Shown: positions 44,430 to 57,153, numbered from the stretch's first letter. The stretch is 64,000 bases of DNA from Stomoxys calcitrans (GCF_963082655.1 NC_081553.1:60825311-60889310), one strand, 5' to 3'. The notes: generated from the letters alone by a model not told the origin. Made by a program: numbers and translations.

Positions 44430-46706
44430 GTGTGGTGTAGTGAGGCAATTCAGGCCTCTACAGAATTCTTGGATGACATGTGTGCCAAGAGCCTGTAGGA
44501 AATCCAGGCTCGGAAAGAGGTGTTCACCCATTATCCTATGTCTTCTCCTCGCAATTACTGAGCAGTGACACAACAGGTTGGAACGTCTTCAACTCTTCCC
44601 CGTCATTGCACATCCCGGCGAAGTCTGACTCTCCTTGCACCGTTACCAGTCAGGACTCCTTCTAGCAGTCCTAAGTCATGCTTTGCCAGCCCCAGGTTAA
44701 GCGACATCCTGTTTCGCGAGATACTCGGTCACAGGGCCTTTGTCACCCTAAAACCCTGCCAAAAAGCTCGCACAGTGGAGGTCTTACTGATTTGTAATTT
44801 TTGTAATTTTTTTTCTGCGGGTAGTCAGCGATCAAATTCTGGTCAGCTCGCCTGCCGCTTTGTTCCCCGCCACATCTTGATGGCCTGGGACTCAGCAGAG
44901 CCTGACAGCCGCTTCCATGGTCCGAAGAAGCTCTTTGCATTTTCTAACCAGTTTTGACCTCATGCGGTCTGACCCTAGAGCCTTCAGCGACTGATCGGGC
45001 TGCCGCTCCCCTATCAACATCGTCTCCAGTGCCTTTAGAACCGCAAAGACCTCCGCCTGAAAGAAGCTGCCAAGAAGCTCGCACAATGAAGGTCTCACTG
45101 ATTCCAAAGCAAAATCTGCGACAATGAGCTATCAATTCTTGGTCAGCTCGCCTGCCGCTTTGATCCTCACCACACCCTGATGGCCTGGAATCCAGCGGAG
45201 CCTGACAGCCCCTTCCATGGTTCGAAGAAGCTCTTTGCATTTTCTAACCAGTTTTGACCTCATGCGGTCTGACCCTAAAGCCTTCAGCAACTGATCGGGC
45301 CGCCGCTCCCCTATAAACATCGTCTCCAGTGCCTTCAGGATCGCGAAGACCTCCGCCTGAGAGAAGCTGCACCCGTGCCGAAGTCTATAAAATTCGTTGA
45401 TTTCAAGAAATTCAGTGAAGACTTCTGCTGCAGTGCCCCCATCCTATATCAATTACTGGTCAGCTTGCCTGCCGCTTTGATCCTCGCCACACCTTTATGG
45501 CCTGGAACCCAACAGAGCCTGACAGTTTCTTCCATGGTTGGAAGAAGGTCTTTGCATCTTCTACCAGTTTTGACCTCATGTGGCCTGACGCTAGAGCCTT
45601 CAGCGACGGATCGGACCGCCGCTTCGCTATCAACATCGTCTTCAGTGCCTTCAGAATCCCGAAGACCCCCGCCTGAAAGACTCCTGCCGCAGTGCGCCCC
45701 ACCTTGATGGGCTGTGACCCATTAGAGCCAGACAGCCTTTTCCATGGATCGAACAAGCTCTTTGCATCTTTAACCAGTTTAGACCTCATGCGGTCTGACC
45801 CTAGAGCCTTCAGCGACTGATCGGGTCGCCGCTCCGCTATCAACATCGTCTCCAGTACCTTCAGGATCGCGAAGACCTCCGCCTGAGATAAGCTGCACCT
45901 GTGCGGAAGTCTATTAAATACGTGGATTTCAAGAAATTCAATGAAGACTCCAGTGCCCCCATCCAATATAGACCCATTCGTGTAGGGAGCCTAGAAGAGT
46001 CGGGTGGTTCCAACCCAGAAAACCCTTTTCTCGAAAATGACTTCCAACCCATCAACAAGAAAGGACTCCCCTGGTATATAATCTGTCGCGCCGCATATAG
46101 CATGGTGCCTTGCGGCAACAACATCCGCCTGCAGAAAGGAAGAATTGCCCAAGTTAGAGAACCGCCATGTACCTGACTCCCTCAGTCTCCTGGCGATCTT
46201 GTGTTGCCACACACCCAACATGTTAGTGCAAAGGCATTCAGCGCACATCTCGGCGCACTACCTTGCCTCGGAGATTAACGCTGTAACTACACGATCATCC
46301 TAAGAAGGGCACAAATGTTCAGAGCTTTGTGCCACATCCGATAAATTGAAAATTGGCCGAACAACCGCCGTAAACATCTAGTGCACCGTCCCTGGGATCA
46401 GTCACCAACTCCTTCCTCTTGAGTTGCGACATGAGAAAATCGCACCCAGTTATCTTTTGGTCCTTTCTTTCACTTTAAAATAACCAGCTTCCTTCTTCTG
46501 ATGAAAAGGACCAGTTCAGTCGTTCTGGGATTAATGCCAAGCCCGATGGCCTCACCCATCCGCACAGGTTTTTAAAAGCTGCCAGAACGAGATCCGTCAT
46601 AGCAAATAGCCACTTACCATGAAGACGATGTCGTCCGCGTAGCCAACGACCATCACCCTCTTCCTCTCGATTGGTCTCAGAATCCCATTGATCACAAAAA
46701 GCCACG
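44430..46706 (-). pseudogene. Jockey-type LINE ORF2 relic with amplified RNase H segment
   Basis: The minus strand starts with an RT catalytic motif VMVVGYADDIVFM (YADD codons at 46630-46641), preceded by GILRPIERKR. It then runs through decayed RT thumb sequence (46600-46150). Next is an RNase H beginning GLYWMGAL and VFIEFLEIH, LPHRCSLSQAEVFAILKVLETML. Near 45210 the fourth block reads RWIPGHQGV. The RNase H segment QAEVFAILKVLETML-KALGSDRMRSKLV is present four times. The C-terminal end lies near 44600-44430. Many stops and frame changes are present. The 5' edge abuts a ~157-bp satellite-like array. Confidence 0.85.
44850..45966 (-). repeat. four-fold tandem amplification of LINE RNase H segment
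   Basis: Plus-strand phrase cgtctccagtgccttcagga with gaagacctccgcctga ends at about 45060, 45360, 45676 and 45886 (spacings 300, 316 and 210 bp). A companion phrase ccatggttcgaagaagctct precedes each. The copies differ by a few percent and by small deletions. Confidence 0.92.
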
Positions 46707-46707
46707 G

Positions 46708-47590
46708 CTGACCCATTTTTAGCAGACTTTCTGCTACTTTCTGCTGTTACAGCAAACATTTTTGCTGTTTTTACTTGCAAATTTCTTGGAGAGCAAACAT
46801 TTTTGCTGTTTTTACTAACAAATTTCTTGGAGAATATATTTGCTATTTTAGCAGCAAATTACTGCTGTCTCATTTTTAGCAGAGTTTCTGCTACTTTCTG
46901 CTGTTACAGCAAACATTTGTGCTGTTTTTACTAACAAATTTCTTGGAAAGCAAAAATGTTTGCAGTTTTTACTAACAAATTTCTTGGAGAATATATGTGC
47001 CATTTTAGCAGCAAATTACTGCTGTCCCATTTTTAGCAGAGTTTCTGCCACTTTCTGCTGTTACAGCATACATTTTTTGCTGTTTTTACTAACAAATTTC
47101 TGGGAAAGATAACATTTTTGCTGTTTTTACTACCAAATTTCTTGGAGAATCTATTTGCTATTTTAGCAGCAAATACTGCTGTCCCATTTTTAGCAGAGTT
47201 TCTGCTACTTTCTGCTGTTACAGCAAACATATTTGCTGTTTTTACTAACAAATTTCTGGGAAAGCAAACATTTTTGCTGTTTTTACTTACAAATTTCTTG
47301 GAGAACAAATATTTTTGCTGTTTTTACTAAAAAATTTCTTCGAGAATATATTTGCTATTTTAGCAGCAAACTACTGCTGTCCCATTTTTAGCAGACTTCT
47401 GTTGTTACAGCAAACATTTTTGTTATTTTTACTTAAAAATTTCTTGGAGAGCAAACATTTTTGCTATTTTTACTGACAAATATCTTGGAGAATATATTTG
47501 CTATTTTAGCAGCAAATTACTGCTGTCCCATTTTTAGCAGACTTTCTGTTGTTACAGCAAACATTTTTGCTATTTTTACTTACAAATTTC
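46708..47590. repeat. ~157-bp satellite-like tandem array
   Basis: The phrase catttttagcagagtttctg recurs at about 46713, 46871, 47028, 47185, 47383 and 47529 (mostly 157 bp apart, one 198 and one 146). Each unit holds actttctgctgttacagcaa, ttgctgtttttactaacaaa, tttcttggagaatatatttg and ctattttagcagcaaa. AGCAG/CTGCT words recur in both orientations, so units can fold on themselves. No family is recognised. Confidence 0.93.
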
Positions 47591-48784
47591 GCTGATTCTT
47601 AGTTGGCATATGGTCTCCCGAATGAATATCGTGGGTTGATTAAACAAAATTCGCATGTTTCATCAAATCTTAAAGATCAGCAAAGCCTCGTTTTTACTTA
47701 TCAGAGTTATTTTTTGGTAAGTTTTTTTTGCTACAAACTTGCTTTATAATATCTTGTCATCACACTGTTAACCCTCACACATGCCTGCTACGAAAGGAGG
47801 TCCACGCTTTATGACACGAGAATGGAGAAAATTGCAAATTATTTTTCTTTTCACTTGTTTTGGGCGGTACTTTGCGAAATACCTCCTTCACTCCATACAC
47901 ACTTTTTGTCTACTAACCGGAAAATATCCCACAGGAAACCGTAGTGCTTTTTGGCCAACAATCATGTTGCCATCACAAAGAGGGGTTTTTTTGGAGCTCT
48001 ACAAAATTTTTTTGTTCTGCTGAGATTTTTGTTTTTGTCCCTTAGACTACGTGATCATCTTTTGAGGGTGTGTGTGTATGTGTGTTTGTAGGAAAACCAA
48101 AGAAAAACTGGCCCTCAGTGTAAATAACATTCAAATAAGAAAAAATAGCCCTTAAGGAAGTAGGCAAAAAGGGAACGGTGGTTCCTGCAAATCTGAATAA
48201 AAAGTGTAATAATTTTATCTTGAATTCTTATCACAGACATGCCATGTGAGTTGCACACTCTCCTCTCTTGGCAATGTGTTTTCATCTTTGTCATCATCGG
48301 CCACACTTCCACCTCCGGCTGTGTTTTATTGTTGTCGATTGTTCGGTCACATTAGGAATAAAAAAAAGGAGTGCTGCTTTGCAAACCTTGCTTTTGGTAT
48401 TTGGGTTTTGAGGGCGTAATTTGGTTTATTGTTCGACAAAAGGTTAATTTATTTAAAAGAAACTCATGAGTGTGCAAAATTAAAATCTTGCCTTGTGATC
48501 AATTGAGGACGTTGTTTTCTAACAACAATGGACAGGAGATTTTCTTCAGAGATAGGTTTTGCAAGGATTTTTCATTTTTCGATTGGAATTTCCATTTGTT
48601 CGATATTCATCATATAATTTTCTTAAAACCTTGTTTTCCTTTCACAGATTTTTGATAGCTAGAGGCCATAACTATCATTAAATGAGAATCTGTGGAAAGT
48701 TGCTACAACAAATTGTTGAGATATAAAACCAAATATTGGAGTGCCTGTGAAGCTTTTCCTTGTGCATGTTTAAAAAAAAAAAAA
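47591..48784. other. noncoding stretch, nothing recognised
   Basis: It contains a GT microsatellite near 48068-48088 and several T runs. Short open frames show no recognisable motif. Confidence 0.5.
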
Positions 48785-49404
48785 AACAAGTCAAGACGTG
48801 ATATGTTTGGATAGCCACCACCTAGAATATATTAAACATCCTAGTTTCTTATAACTCCATTACCACATCCTTAGCTATATCCAAATATGGGCTGGTTTGA
48901 ATCATATTTCATTCAGGTCCCGAGAGCTCTTGTACAAGTCACAATTTCAGCGTAATCGCGCAATATCGCCGCTTATTATGGAACTAAGACCCTTAATTGG
49001 AAGATTGGTCTATATGGCAGCTATATCTAAATGTAGTCCTATTTGGACCATATTTGGGTTGGATGACGGGTGGCTTAAAACAACTCCTTTTTTTCAAATT
49101 CCAGCGAAATCGGATAATAAATGGGGTTTTGTGGGCTTAAGACCCTAAATCGACAGATTGAACTATATGAGAGCTATCGGACCAAATATGGTCCGATTTG
49201 TTCAAGAACTTAACCTGCCATTTACTCTGAAAAATGGGGGAGCATTAGGAAAAATTACCAAATTTTGCAAAAAAAAAAATGGCCAATATCTGGGTTTCTT
49301 TAATACTTAGGGTTCCAAATTGGATAGATTTGGAAGGATCGTGGTCCGTATTATATTCCCTGTAAACTGTCTTAGCTCACTATTTTTCTGGTGACCAGAG
49401 TACA
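48785..49404 (+). mobile_element. family C fragment
   Basis: A worn head (acaagtcaagacgtgatatg, gatagccaccacctagaata) and about two units (gaagattggtctatatggca, gctatatctaaatgtagtcc, agcgaaatcggataataaat) are visible to about 49215. The remaining ~190 bp shows no unit structure. Confidence 0.68.
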
Positions 49405-51533
49405 TCGAACAAGTAAAAGCATGCTAAGTTCTGCCGGGCCGAATCTTATATACCCTCCACCAGGATCGCAGTTGTCGAGTTCCATTCCCGGCATCTCTTC
49501 GTAGACAAAAAAAGGATAAAAGAAACGATTTGCTCTGCTATTAGAGCGATATCAAGATATGGTCTGGTTGGGACCACAGTTAAATTATATGTTGGAGACC
49601 TGTGTAAAATGTCAGCCAATTCGAATAAGAATTGCGCCCTTTGGGGGCTCAAGAAGTAAAATAGAGAGATCGATTTATATGGGAGCTGTATCATGCTATA
49701 AACCGATTCAGACAATAAAAAACACTTATGTTGATGGTAATAAGAGGATCCGTCGTACAAAATTTCAGGCAAATCGGATAATAATTGCGACCTCTAGAGG
49801 CTCAAGAAGTCAAGATCCAAGATCGGTTTATAGGGCAGCCATATCAGGTTATGAACCGATTTGAACCTTATCTGGCACTGTTGTTGAAAGTAATAAAAAA
49901 GTACGTAGTGCAAAATTTCATTCAAATAGGATAAGTATTGCGCCCTCTAGCGGGCTCAAGATGTCAAGACCCAAGATCGGTTTATATGGCAGCTATATCA
50001 GGTTATGGACCGATTTTAACCATACTTGGCACAGTTGTTGGAAATCATAGCGAAACACGTCATGCGAAATTTCATTCAAAGTGGATAAGAATTGCGCCCT
50101 CTAGAGGCTCAAAAAGTCTATACCCAAGATCGGTTTATATGACAGCTATATCAGGTTATGGACCGATTTGAACCATACTTAACACAGTTGTTGGATATCG
50201 TAACAAAATACGTCGTTCAAATTTTCGTTTCAATCGGATAAGAATTGCGCCCTCTAGCGGCTCTAGAAGTTAAGATTATTATATCTGGCAGCTATATCAG
50301 GTTATACACCGATTTGAACCTAACCTAGCACAGTTGTTGGAAGTCATAGCGAAACACGTCGTGCAAAATGTCATTCCAATCAGATAAGAATTGCGCCCTC
50401 TAGCGGCTCAAGAAGTCAAGTCCCCAGATCGGTATATATGGGAGCTATAGCAGGTTATTGACCGATTTGAACATAACGAAGCACAGTTGATGGAAGTCAT
50501 AGCAAAACACGTCGTGCAACATTTCATTCCAATCAGATAAGAATTGCGCCCTCTAGAGGCTCAAGAAGTCAAGACCCCAGATCGGTTTATATGGCAGCTA
50601 TATCAGGTTATGAACCGATTTCAACTATTCTAAACACAGTTGTTGGATATCATAACAAAACACGTCGTTCAAAATTTCATTCCAATCGGATAAGAATTGC
50701 GCACTCTAGAGATTCAAGAAGTCAAGACTCAAGATTGGTTTATATGGCAGCTATATCAGGTTATGGACCGATTTGAACCATACTTGGCACAATTGTTGGA
50801 TATCATAACAAAATACGTCGTGCAAAATTTCATTCTAATCGGATAAGATTTGCGCCTTCTAGAGGTTCAAGAAATCAAGACCCAAGATCGGTTTATATGG
50901 CAGCTATATCAGGTTATGGACCGATTTGAACCATACTTGGCACAATTGTTGAATATCATACCAAATCACGTCGTGCAAAATTTCATTCAAATCGGATAAG
51001 AATTGAGCCCTCTAGTGGCTCAAGATAAGATAAGAATTGCGCCTTCTAGAGGCTCAAGAAGTCAAGACCCAAGATTGGTTTATATGGCAGCTATATCAGG
51101 TTATGAACCGATTTGAACCATACTTGGCAAAGTTGTTGGATATCATAACAAAACACGTCGTGCAAAATTTCATTCCAATCGGATAAGAATTGCGTCCTCT
51201 AGAGGCTCAAGAAGTCAAGACCCAAAATCGGTTTATATGGCAGCTATATCAAAACATGGACCGATATGGCCCATTTACAATACCAACCGACCTACACTAA
51301 TAATAAGTATTTGTGCAAAATTTTAAGAGGCTCGCTTTACTCCTTCAGAAGATAGCGTGCTTTCGACAGACAGACGGACGGACGGACAGATGGACGGACA
51401 TGGCTAGATCGACATAAAATGTCGCGACTATCAAGAATATAAGTACTTTATGGGGTTTCAGACGAATATTTCGAGTATTTACAAACAGAATGACGAAATT
51501 AGTATACCCCCATCCTATGGTGGAGGGTATAAA
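49405..51533 (+). mobile_element. family A element, long copy (~12 units)
   Basis: The head acaagtaaaagcatgctaag, gccgggccgaatcttatata, ccctccaccagg is followed by ~153-bp units: gcgccctctag starts at 49940, 50094, 50247, 50393, 50546 and so on. One unit near 51010 carries a short internal duplication (gataagataagaattgcgcc). The tail has acagacggacggacggacag, catggctagatcgacataaa, atcaagaatataagtacttt and the hairpin tacccccatcctatggtgga with gggtataaaaa. Head and tail carry complementary TATACCCTCCACC / GGTGGAGGGTATA arms. Short open frames read repeats of AAISGYEPI and are not genes. Confidence 0.9.
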
Positions 51534-52240
51534 AACAAGTAAAAAGGCGTTAAGTTCGTCCAATCCGAACTTTGGATACCCACCACCTCCGGCATATATG
51601 TAAACCACCTTTCATCATATTCCGGTGGAAAATGCATAATGTATGCCCCCTTAGCAGCTATATCGAAATATGGTCCGATTTGGACCAAATTCGGCACGGG
51701 CACCGAGTGGTCTAATACGTAGAAGTCATTGCTCAATTTTGTAGAACAAAATATGGCTACCAATCCAAATATAGACGGATCTGAACGATACGGATGTCGA
51801 AAAGCCTAACATAAGCCACTGTGTCAAATTTTAGTAAAATCGCACTATAAATGTGTCTTTTATGAAGCCAAGACACTAAATCGAGACATCGGTTTATATG
51901 GCAGTTATATCCAAATCTGAACCAATCATGGGCCAAATTGAAGAGGGATGTTGAAGGGCCTAACACAACTCATAGTCCCAAATTTCGGCGACATCGAACA
52001 ATAAATGCGCCTTTTATTTGTGCAAAACCTTAAATCGAGAGATCCAAATCTCAACAATATGCCAACAACTCACTATTCCAAATTTTGGCGACATCGGACA
52101 ATAAATGCGCCTTTTATGGGCCAACGACCTTAAATCGAGACATCGGTCTATGTGGCAGCTTTATAAAAATCTGGACCGATCTGAGCCATATTGCAGAAAG
52201 ATTTCGAGGGGCCTAACACAACTCATGGTCCCCAAGTTCG
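51534..52240 (+). mobile_element. family B element, head and about four units
   Basis: The head aacaagtaaaaaggcgttaa, gttcgtccaatccgaacttt begins directly at the terminal bases of the preceding A element. Units carry aaatgcgccttttatgggcc and ggcctaacacaactcat. The array is cut at about 52240 where family D units begin. Confidence 0.82.
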
Positions 52241-53220
52241 GGCAACCCTAGATTTCCATAGTCGGCAAACATGACCGGTTTCGGAAGATGGGACGGCCAC
52301 TCAGTTCAGAATTTGCCTTGAAAATATATATCAGATTCGTGTTCTGCTCTAAAATATCTCTTTTAGAGCCCCATATTGCAATGGTCAGCAAATACATCCT
52401 ATTTGGATGGTGGGTGTTATGGGGGTGGGGTGGCCCCATAGGCACTTTTTCCCGAATATTGATATCAGATTCGTCAATTACTCCCAAAGGACCTTTCCTT
52501 TGAGCCTCATAATGCTATAGCCGTAATTTGTCCTATTTGGGGGATGTTTTTGGGGAGGGCGGCCCCCCACGTTTCTATACCAGACTCGTTTTCTACACTC
52601 AAATACTTTTTATGTAAGCCCTATATTACCTTGGTCAGTACATAAGTCCTATTTGGGGGGGTGTTTTGGGGAAGGGGTGGACCCCCAGACACTGTGTCCC
52701 ACATTTCCCTAGCAAATTCGTATTTTACTCGCACATTCCTTTCATTTGAGTCCCATATTGCCATGGTCGGTATGTATCTCCGATTTAGGGGTGTTTTGGG
52801 GGATGGTTTGGTCCGCCAAACACTTGGTTTCACATTTGGGTATCCGATTTGTATTCTACTCGGAAATACCTTTAATTTGAGTCCCATAATGTCGTGATTG
52901 GTCCATAAATATATTTGGTGGGTTTTGGCGGTGGGGCGGCCCCCCTAGGTATCCCATCCAAAATAAGGATACAAAATTTTTGGGTTTCGGTCATTAAAAG
53001 AGAGTACACAAATTTTCGCCTAAATCGCACCAACTATCTCCGATATCTGGCGTTTCTGAAAATGAGGATAAGGGGGAGGGTCCGCCCCCCCTTCAGGTAT
53101 CAAAAAATTTAGTTTCAAGAAAATCGGTTCAGACGTTTTTAAGTCTATAAGGAACACACAAACAAACAACCTAACAAACCGATAACCCGCCAAACAAACA
53201 CAAATTGATTTCTAAATATA
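52241..53220 (+). mobile_element. family D element, units and tail
   Basis: The ~131-bp units (tttcatttgagtcccatatt, ggtgttttggggaaggggtg) pass into one ~144-bp unit with gataagggggagggtccgcc. The tail follows (caagaaaatcggttcagacg, taaggaacacacaaacaaac, aaattgatttctaaatata). A MITE is inserted in the terminal TA at 53220. Confidence 0.82.
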
Positions 53221-53457
53221 TTGGGTTGCCCAAAAAGTAATTGCGGATTTTTCATATAGTCGGCGTTGACAAATTTTTTCACAGCTTGTGACTCTGTAAT
53301 TGCATTCGTTCTTCTGTCAGTAATCAGCTGTTACTTTTAGCTGGCTTTAGAAAAAAAGTGTAAAAAAAGTATATTTGATTAAAGTTCATTCTAAGTTTTA
53401 TTAAAAGTGCATTTACTTTCTTTTAAAAAATCCGCAATTACTTTTTGGGCAACCCAA
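53221..53457 (+). mobile_element. mariner MITE, copy 5 (best-preserved)
   Basis: A 237-bp element with perfect-looking ends TTGGGTTGCCCAAAAAGTAA and ...tttttgggcaacccaa, and TA on each side. The right ~85 bp are nearly the same as the right end of the mariner relic at 25745-25829. Confidence 0.95.
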
Positions 53458-53481
53458 TATAAAATTTCAGTGAAATTTAGG

Positions 53482-53550
53482 CGCCTCAGCAGTAGAGTTG
53501 GTAGTGTGCTCGGATTGCCAATGCGGGGGTCGAGGGTTCGATGTTCGATC
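53482..53550 (+). repeat. possible tRNA-derived SINE head of a second type
   Basis: The sequence gcctcagcagtagagttggt, tagtgtgctcggattgccaa and cgagggttcgat recalls a tRNA with A-box-like and B-box-like elements, but the 3' arm is irregular (a second ttcgat follows). It is not the family found elsewhere in the window. A genuine tRNA gene is unlikely. Confidence 0.4.
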
Positions 53551-54989
53551 TGTCGCTACTTAGCGAATCCGTAAAGGACTCTTACCTCACCTCATATCGG
53601 CGATGATGGGTATGCAAAGTTCTGCACGGCCAAACATGTACTTCTTAGTTGTACATTTATTGTAATATTCCTCTGGTTCTTTAAATTCATTAAATCTCTG
53701 CTTATACCTCTTTCGGTTGTTAATCAAAGCAAAATAAATTTTACAGATCCTGTGAAGCTTCCCTGATGTATTGCTGCCCATTAGGAATTCAATTACCTCT
53801 TGCCCAAAAAGGAAGAAGGTAGAAGACTTTCAATCAAGGACATCCTTAAGATATAAATACCACAAAATTGAGTATTTAGTTAAGAAGAGTAAAACCTTCC
53901 GCGAGGTAACCAGCTCCTCTTAAATCAATCTCTTGCAACATCCCCCCCTTTGACAATGTAAAATAACCATGAAAGGGAAACACTAAACTATTTCAAGTGA
54001 GCGCTAAGAAGTGTCTTCCTGCTAACGTTAAGAAGGCCAATCTATCAACATAATTGATGGCAATCGATTAGTATGCCATCATAGTAAACAAAGTCATTGT
54101 TATACAGGATTTCGCCCAATCGCCAAAACTTACCCTAATCCAGGGGAAAGAAAATGCTTTGGATGCTATGTTTAAAGTCTGAGTTGTTTTGTTTGTTTAA
54201 AAACAACAACAAAATACCAATTAATTAAATATTTATTCGTAACATGAACACGAAACAAACAAGCACAGCAAAGAAACTACAAAACAGAAAAGTGGAACTC
54301 AAAGAACAAGAAAATCCTTAGCCTGCTGCAAAAGGACCATGCCTAATGAAGTGTAAGAACTTAAGTGGCAAGTGGCAAGTGGACAGAGAGAGGGAGGAGC
54401 GGCAGCTATCTTAGCAACTGGAGATGGGTATTAATTAGCAACGATACATTTTGAATCATCTCATTTGTTATGACTTGTATTGATTATTGTCCTTTGTTTC
54501 AAAGGATATGGTCCTTTACTTTCCCCCCTCAATATCGGCATTTCTGCCTTGAACGAATGAAGCGATTAATAAGTATTTGTTTGCCAACCAACCAACTAAG
54601 CCATAATGTAAGTCTTACTCTACTTTTTGTTGTGATAAGCCATTTTCTGATGATATATTGCACATTTTGTTTTGTTTCACTAATTATGAATTCAAAGAGC
54701 TTGAAAATGTTTTGCAACCACACACGCACACACACACACAATTGCCAAATGACAGTTGCTCGTATAGTCCATAATTTATGGTGTGTTTTTCATACAAAGT
54801 TAATATTCCAATAAGGATTAACCACAACACAAAACCTTGAGAAAAATATTTTGTTATTATTAAAATTTTATTTTGGCTTATTTTGGATATGGATATTTGG
54901 GAACTTAATAGAGGGATCTCTTTTTATGACCATTATCATGGGATGGGGGGTACAAATAATGTGTGATCTTTAAGAGCTATAGGAAAGTT
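53551..54989. other. noncoding stretch, nothing recognised
   Basis: AT-rich DNA with an (AC)n microsatellite near 54722-54741. No coding, RNA or repeat-family signature beyond short chance frames. Confidence 0.5.
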
Positions 54990-56320
54990 AAACAAACAAG
55001 TAAAAGCGTGCTAAGTTCGGCCGGGCCGAATCTTATATACCCTCCACCATGGATCGCATTTGTCGAGTTCTTTTCCCGGCAACTCTTTTTAGGCAAAACA
55101 GGATATAATAAAAGATTTGCTCTGCTATTAGAGCGATAATCAGATATGGTACGTTTTGGACCACAATTAAATTATATGTTGGAGACTTGTGTAAAATGTC
55201 AGCCAATTCGAATAAGAATTGCGCCCTTTGGGGGCTCAAGAAGTAAAATCGAGAGATCGATTTATATGGGAGCTTTATCGGGCTATAGACCGATTCAGAC
55301 CATAATAAACACGTATATTGATGGTCATGAAAGAATCCGTCGTGCAAAAGTTCAGGCAAATCGGATAATAATTGCGACCTCTAGAGGCTCAAGAAGTCAA
55401 GATCCCAGATCGGTTTATATGACAGCTATATCAGGTTATGAACCGATTTGAACCTTATTTGTCACAGTTGTTGAAAGTAAGAATAAAATACGTCTTGCAA
55501 AATTTCAGCCAAATCGGATAGGAATTGCGCCCTCTAGAAGCTCAAGAAGTCAAGTCCCCAGATATGTTTAGATGACAGCTATATCAGGTTATGAACCGAT
55601 TTAAACCATACTTGGCACAGTCATTGGATGTCATAACAAAACACGCTGTGCAAAATGTCATTCCAATCGGATAAGAATTGCGCCCTCTAGAAGCTCAAGA
55701 AGTCAAGACCCAAGATCGGTTTATATGGCAGCTATATCAGGTTATGAACCGATTTGAACCATACTTGGCACAGTTGTTGGATATCATAACAAAATACTAC
55801 GTGCAAAATTCCATTCCAATCGGATAAGAATTGCGCACTTTAGAGGCTCAAGAAGTCAAGATCCAAGATCGGTTTACATGGCAGCTATATCAGTTTATGG
55901 ACCGATTTGAAACATACTTTACACAATTTTTGGATATCATAAAAAAACACGTCATGCAAAATTTCATTCCATTCGGATAAGAATTGCGCTGTCTAGAGGC
56001 TCAAGAAGTCAAGACTCATGGTCGGTTTATATGGCAGCTATATCAAAACATGGACCGATATGGCCCATTTACAATACCAACCGACCTACACTAATAAGAA
56101 GTATTTGTGCAAAATTTCAAGCGGCTAGCTTCACTCCTTCGGAAGTTAGCGTGCTTTCGACAGACAGAGGGACGGATGGACATGGCTAGATCGACATAAA
56201 ATGTCGCGACGATCAAGAATATATATACTTTATGGGGTCTCAGACGAATATTTCGAGTAGTTACAAACAGAATGACGAAATTAGTATACCCCCCATCCTA
56301 TGGTGGAGGGTATAAAAACA
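54990..56320 (+). mobile_element. family A element, near-sister of 49405-51533
   Basis: The head (acaagtaaaagcgtgctaag, ttcggccgggccgaatctta, tataccctccaccatggatc) and the first units are close to those at 49405, including a shared distinctive unit with gttggagacctgtgtaaaat or its one-base variant. It has about half as many ~153-bp units. The tail ends catcctatggtggagggtat at about 56318. Confidence 0.9.
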
Positions 56321-56334
56321 AAAAAAAATCAGAA

Positions 56335-57153
56335 AAACGGAAAAAAACTTTATTTGAATCGGTAGTACGCTCCATATAATTTAATGTTTGAAGATTATTT
56401 CACGCAAATGTTGACCGTGACTGCGCCTCAAATGGTCAATCCGCTTAGTCAAATTTTGGCAGTTCGGCCGGTATCTCAAGAATAAATGCTTCAATGTTGT
56501 CCTCCAATGCCTCAAATGCAGCGGGCTTGTCTGTATAGTCTTGAGCTTTAACATAGCCCTGCAACAAATAGTCTAAAGGTGTTAAATCGCATGATCTAGG
56601 TGACCAATTGACGGGTGGCGAACGGGAAATAAAATATGCATCGAACTCGCCTCTCAATAAGTCCATTGTTACGCGTGCTGTGTGGCATATGGCACAGTGT
56701 CAAGTCAAGCTCTTGCATTTTTGGCTAAAAAAGTTGGATATCATCTCACGGTAGCGCTCACCAGTAACGTTACGATTCGCAACGTCTTCAAAGAAGTACG
56801 GTCCAATGATGCCACCAGCCCATAAAACGCATCAAACTGTGACTTTTTCTGGATGCATTGGTGGCTCTTGCAATGCTTCTGGCGGATCTTCACTTCAAAA
56901 TTGACAATTCTGCTTATTTACGTACCCATTGGGCCAAAAATGAGCTTCGTTGCTGAATAGAAGAAGTGTACGATGAACTTTCTAAACACAGCACATTTTG
57001 ATAAAAAAAAACTTCAATAATTTGCAAGACGATTCATGGTTAAATTATTGACCAAACTGAAAATGTTTGACAGTGCAACAAAACAAGAAACGTGCGTGAA
57101 CTGATTAAATCAGCGTTGCCAAACAGATAATATCCAAAAAATCACCCTTTATA
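56335..57153 (-). pseudogene. Tc1/mariner-superfamily transposase relic
   Basis: The minus strand reads NEAHFWPNGYVNKQN, then MHPEKVTV and WAGGIIGPYFFEDV. After gaps and stops it continues MDLLRGEFDAYFISRS, NWSPRSCDLTPLDYLLQGYVKA and a tail EDNIEAFILEIPAEL. This is the wording of a widespread insect Tc1/mariner-like transposase whose third acidic residue lies in the PRSCDLTPLDY block. A deletion between ELDL and the following HMPHSTR-like text removes the block that normally holds the second catalytic Asp. The right end (57153 inward: ataaagggtgattttttgga) matches the solo end at 10646. A left end is not obvious. Confidence 0.82.

Noticed and set aside
47033..47330. Open frames of 91 and 70 codons in the AGCAG array
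   Set aside because: The 157-bp unit is not a multiple of three and the frames are repeat artefacts.
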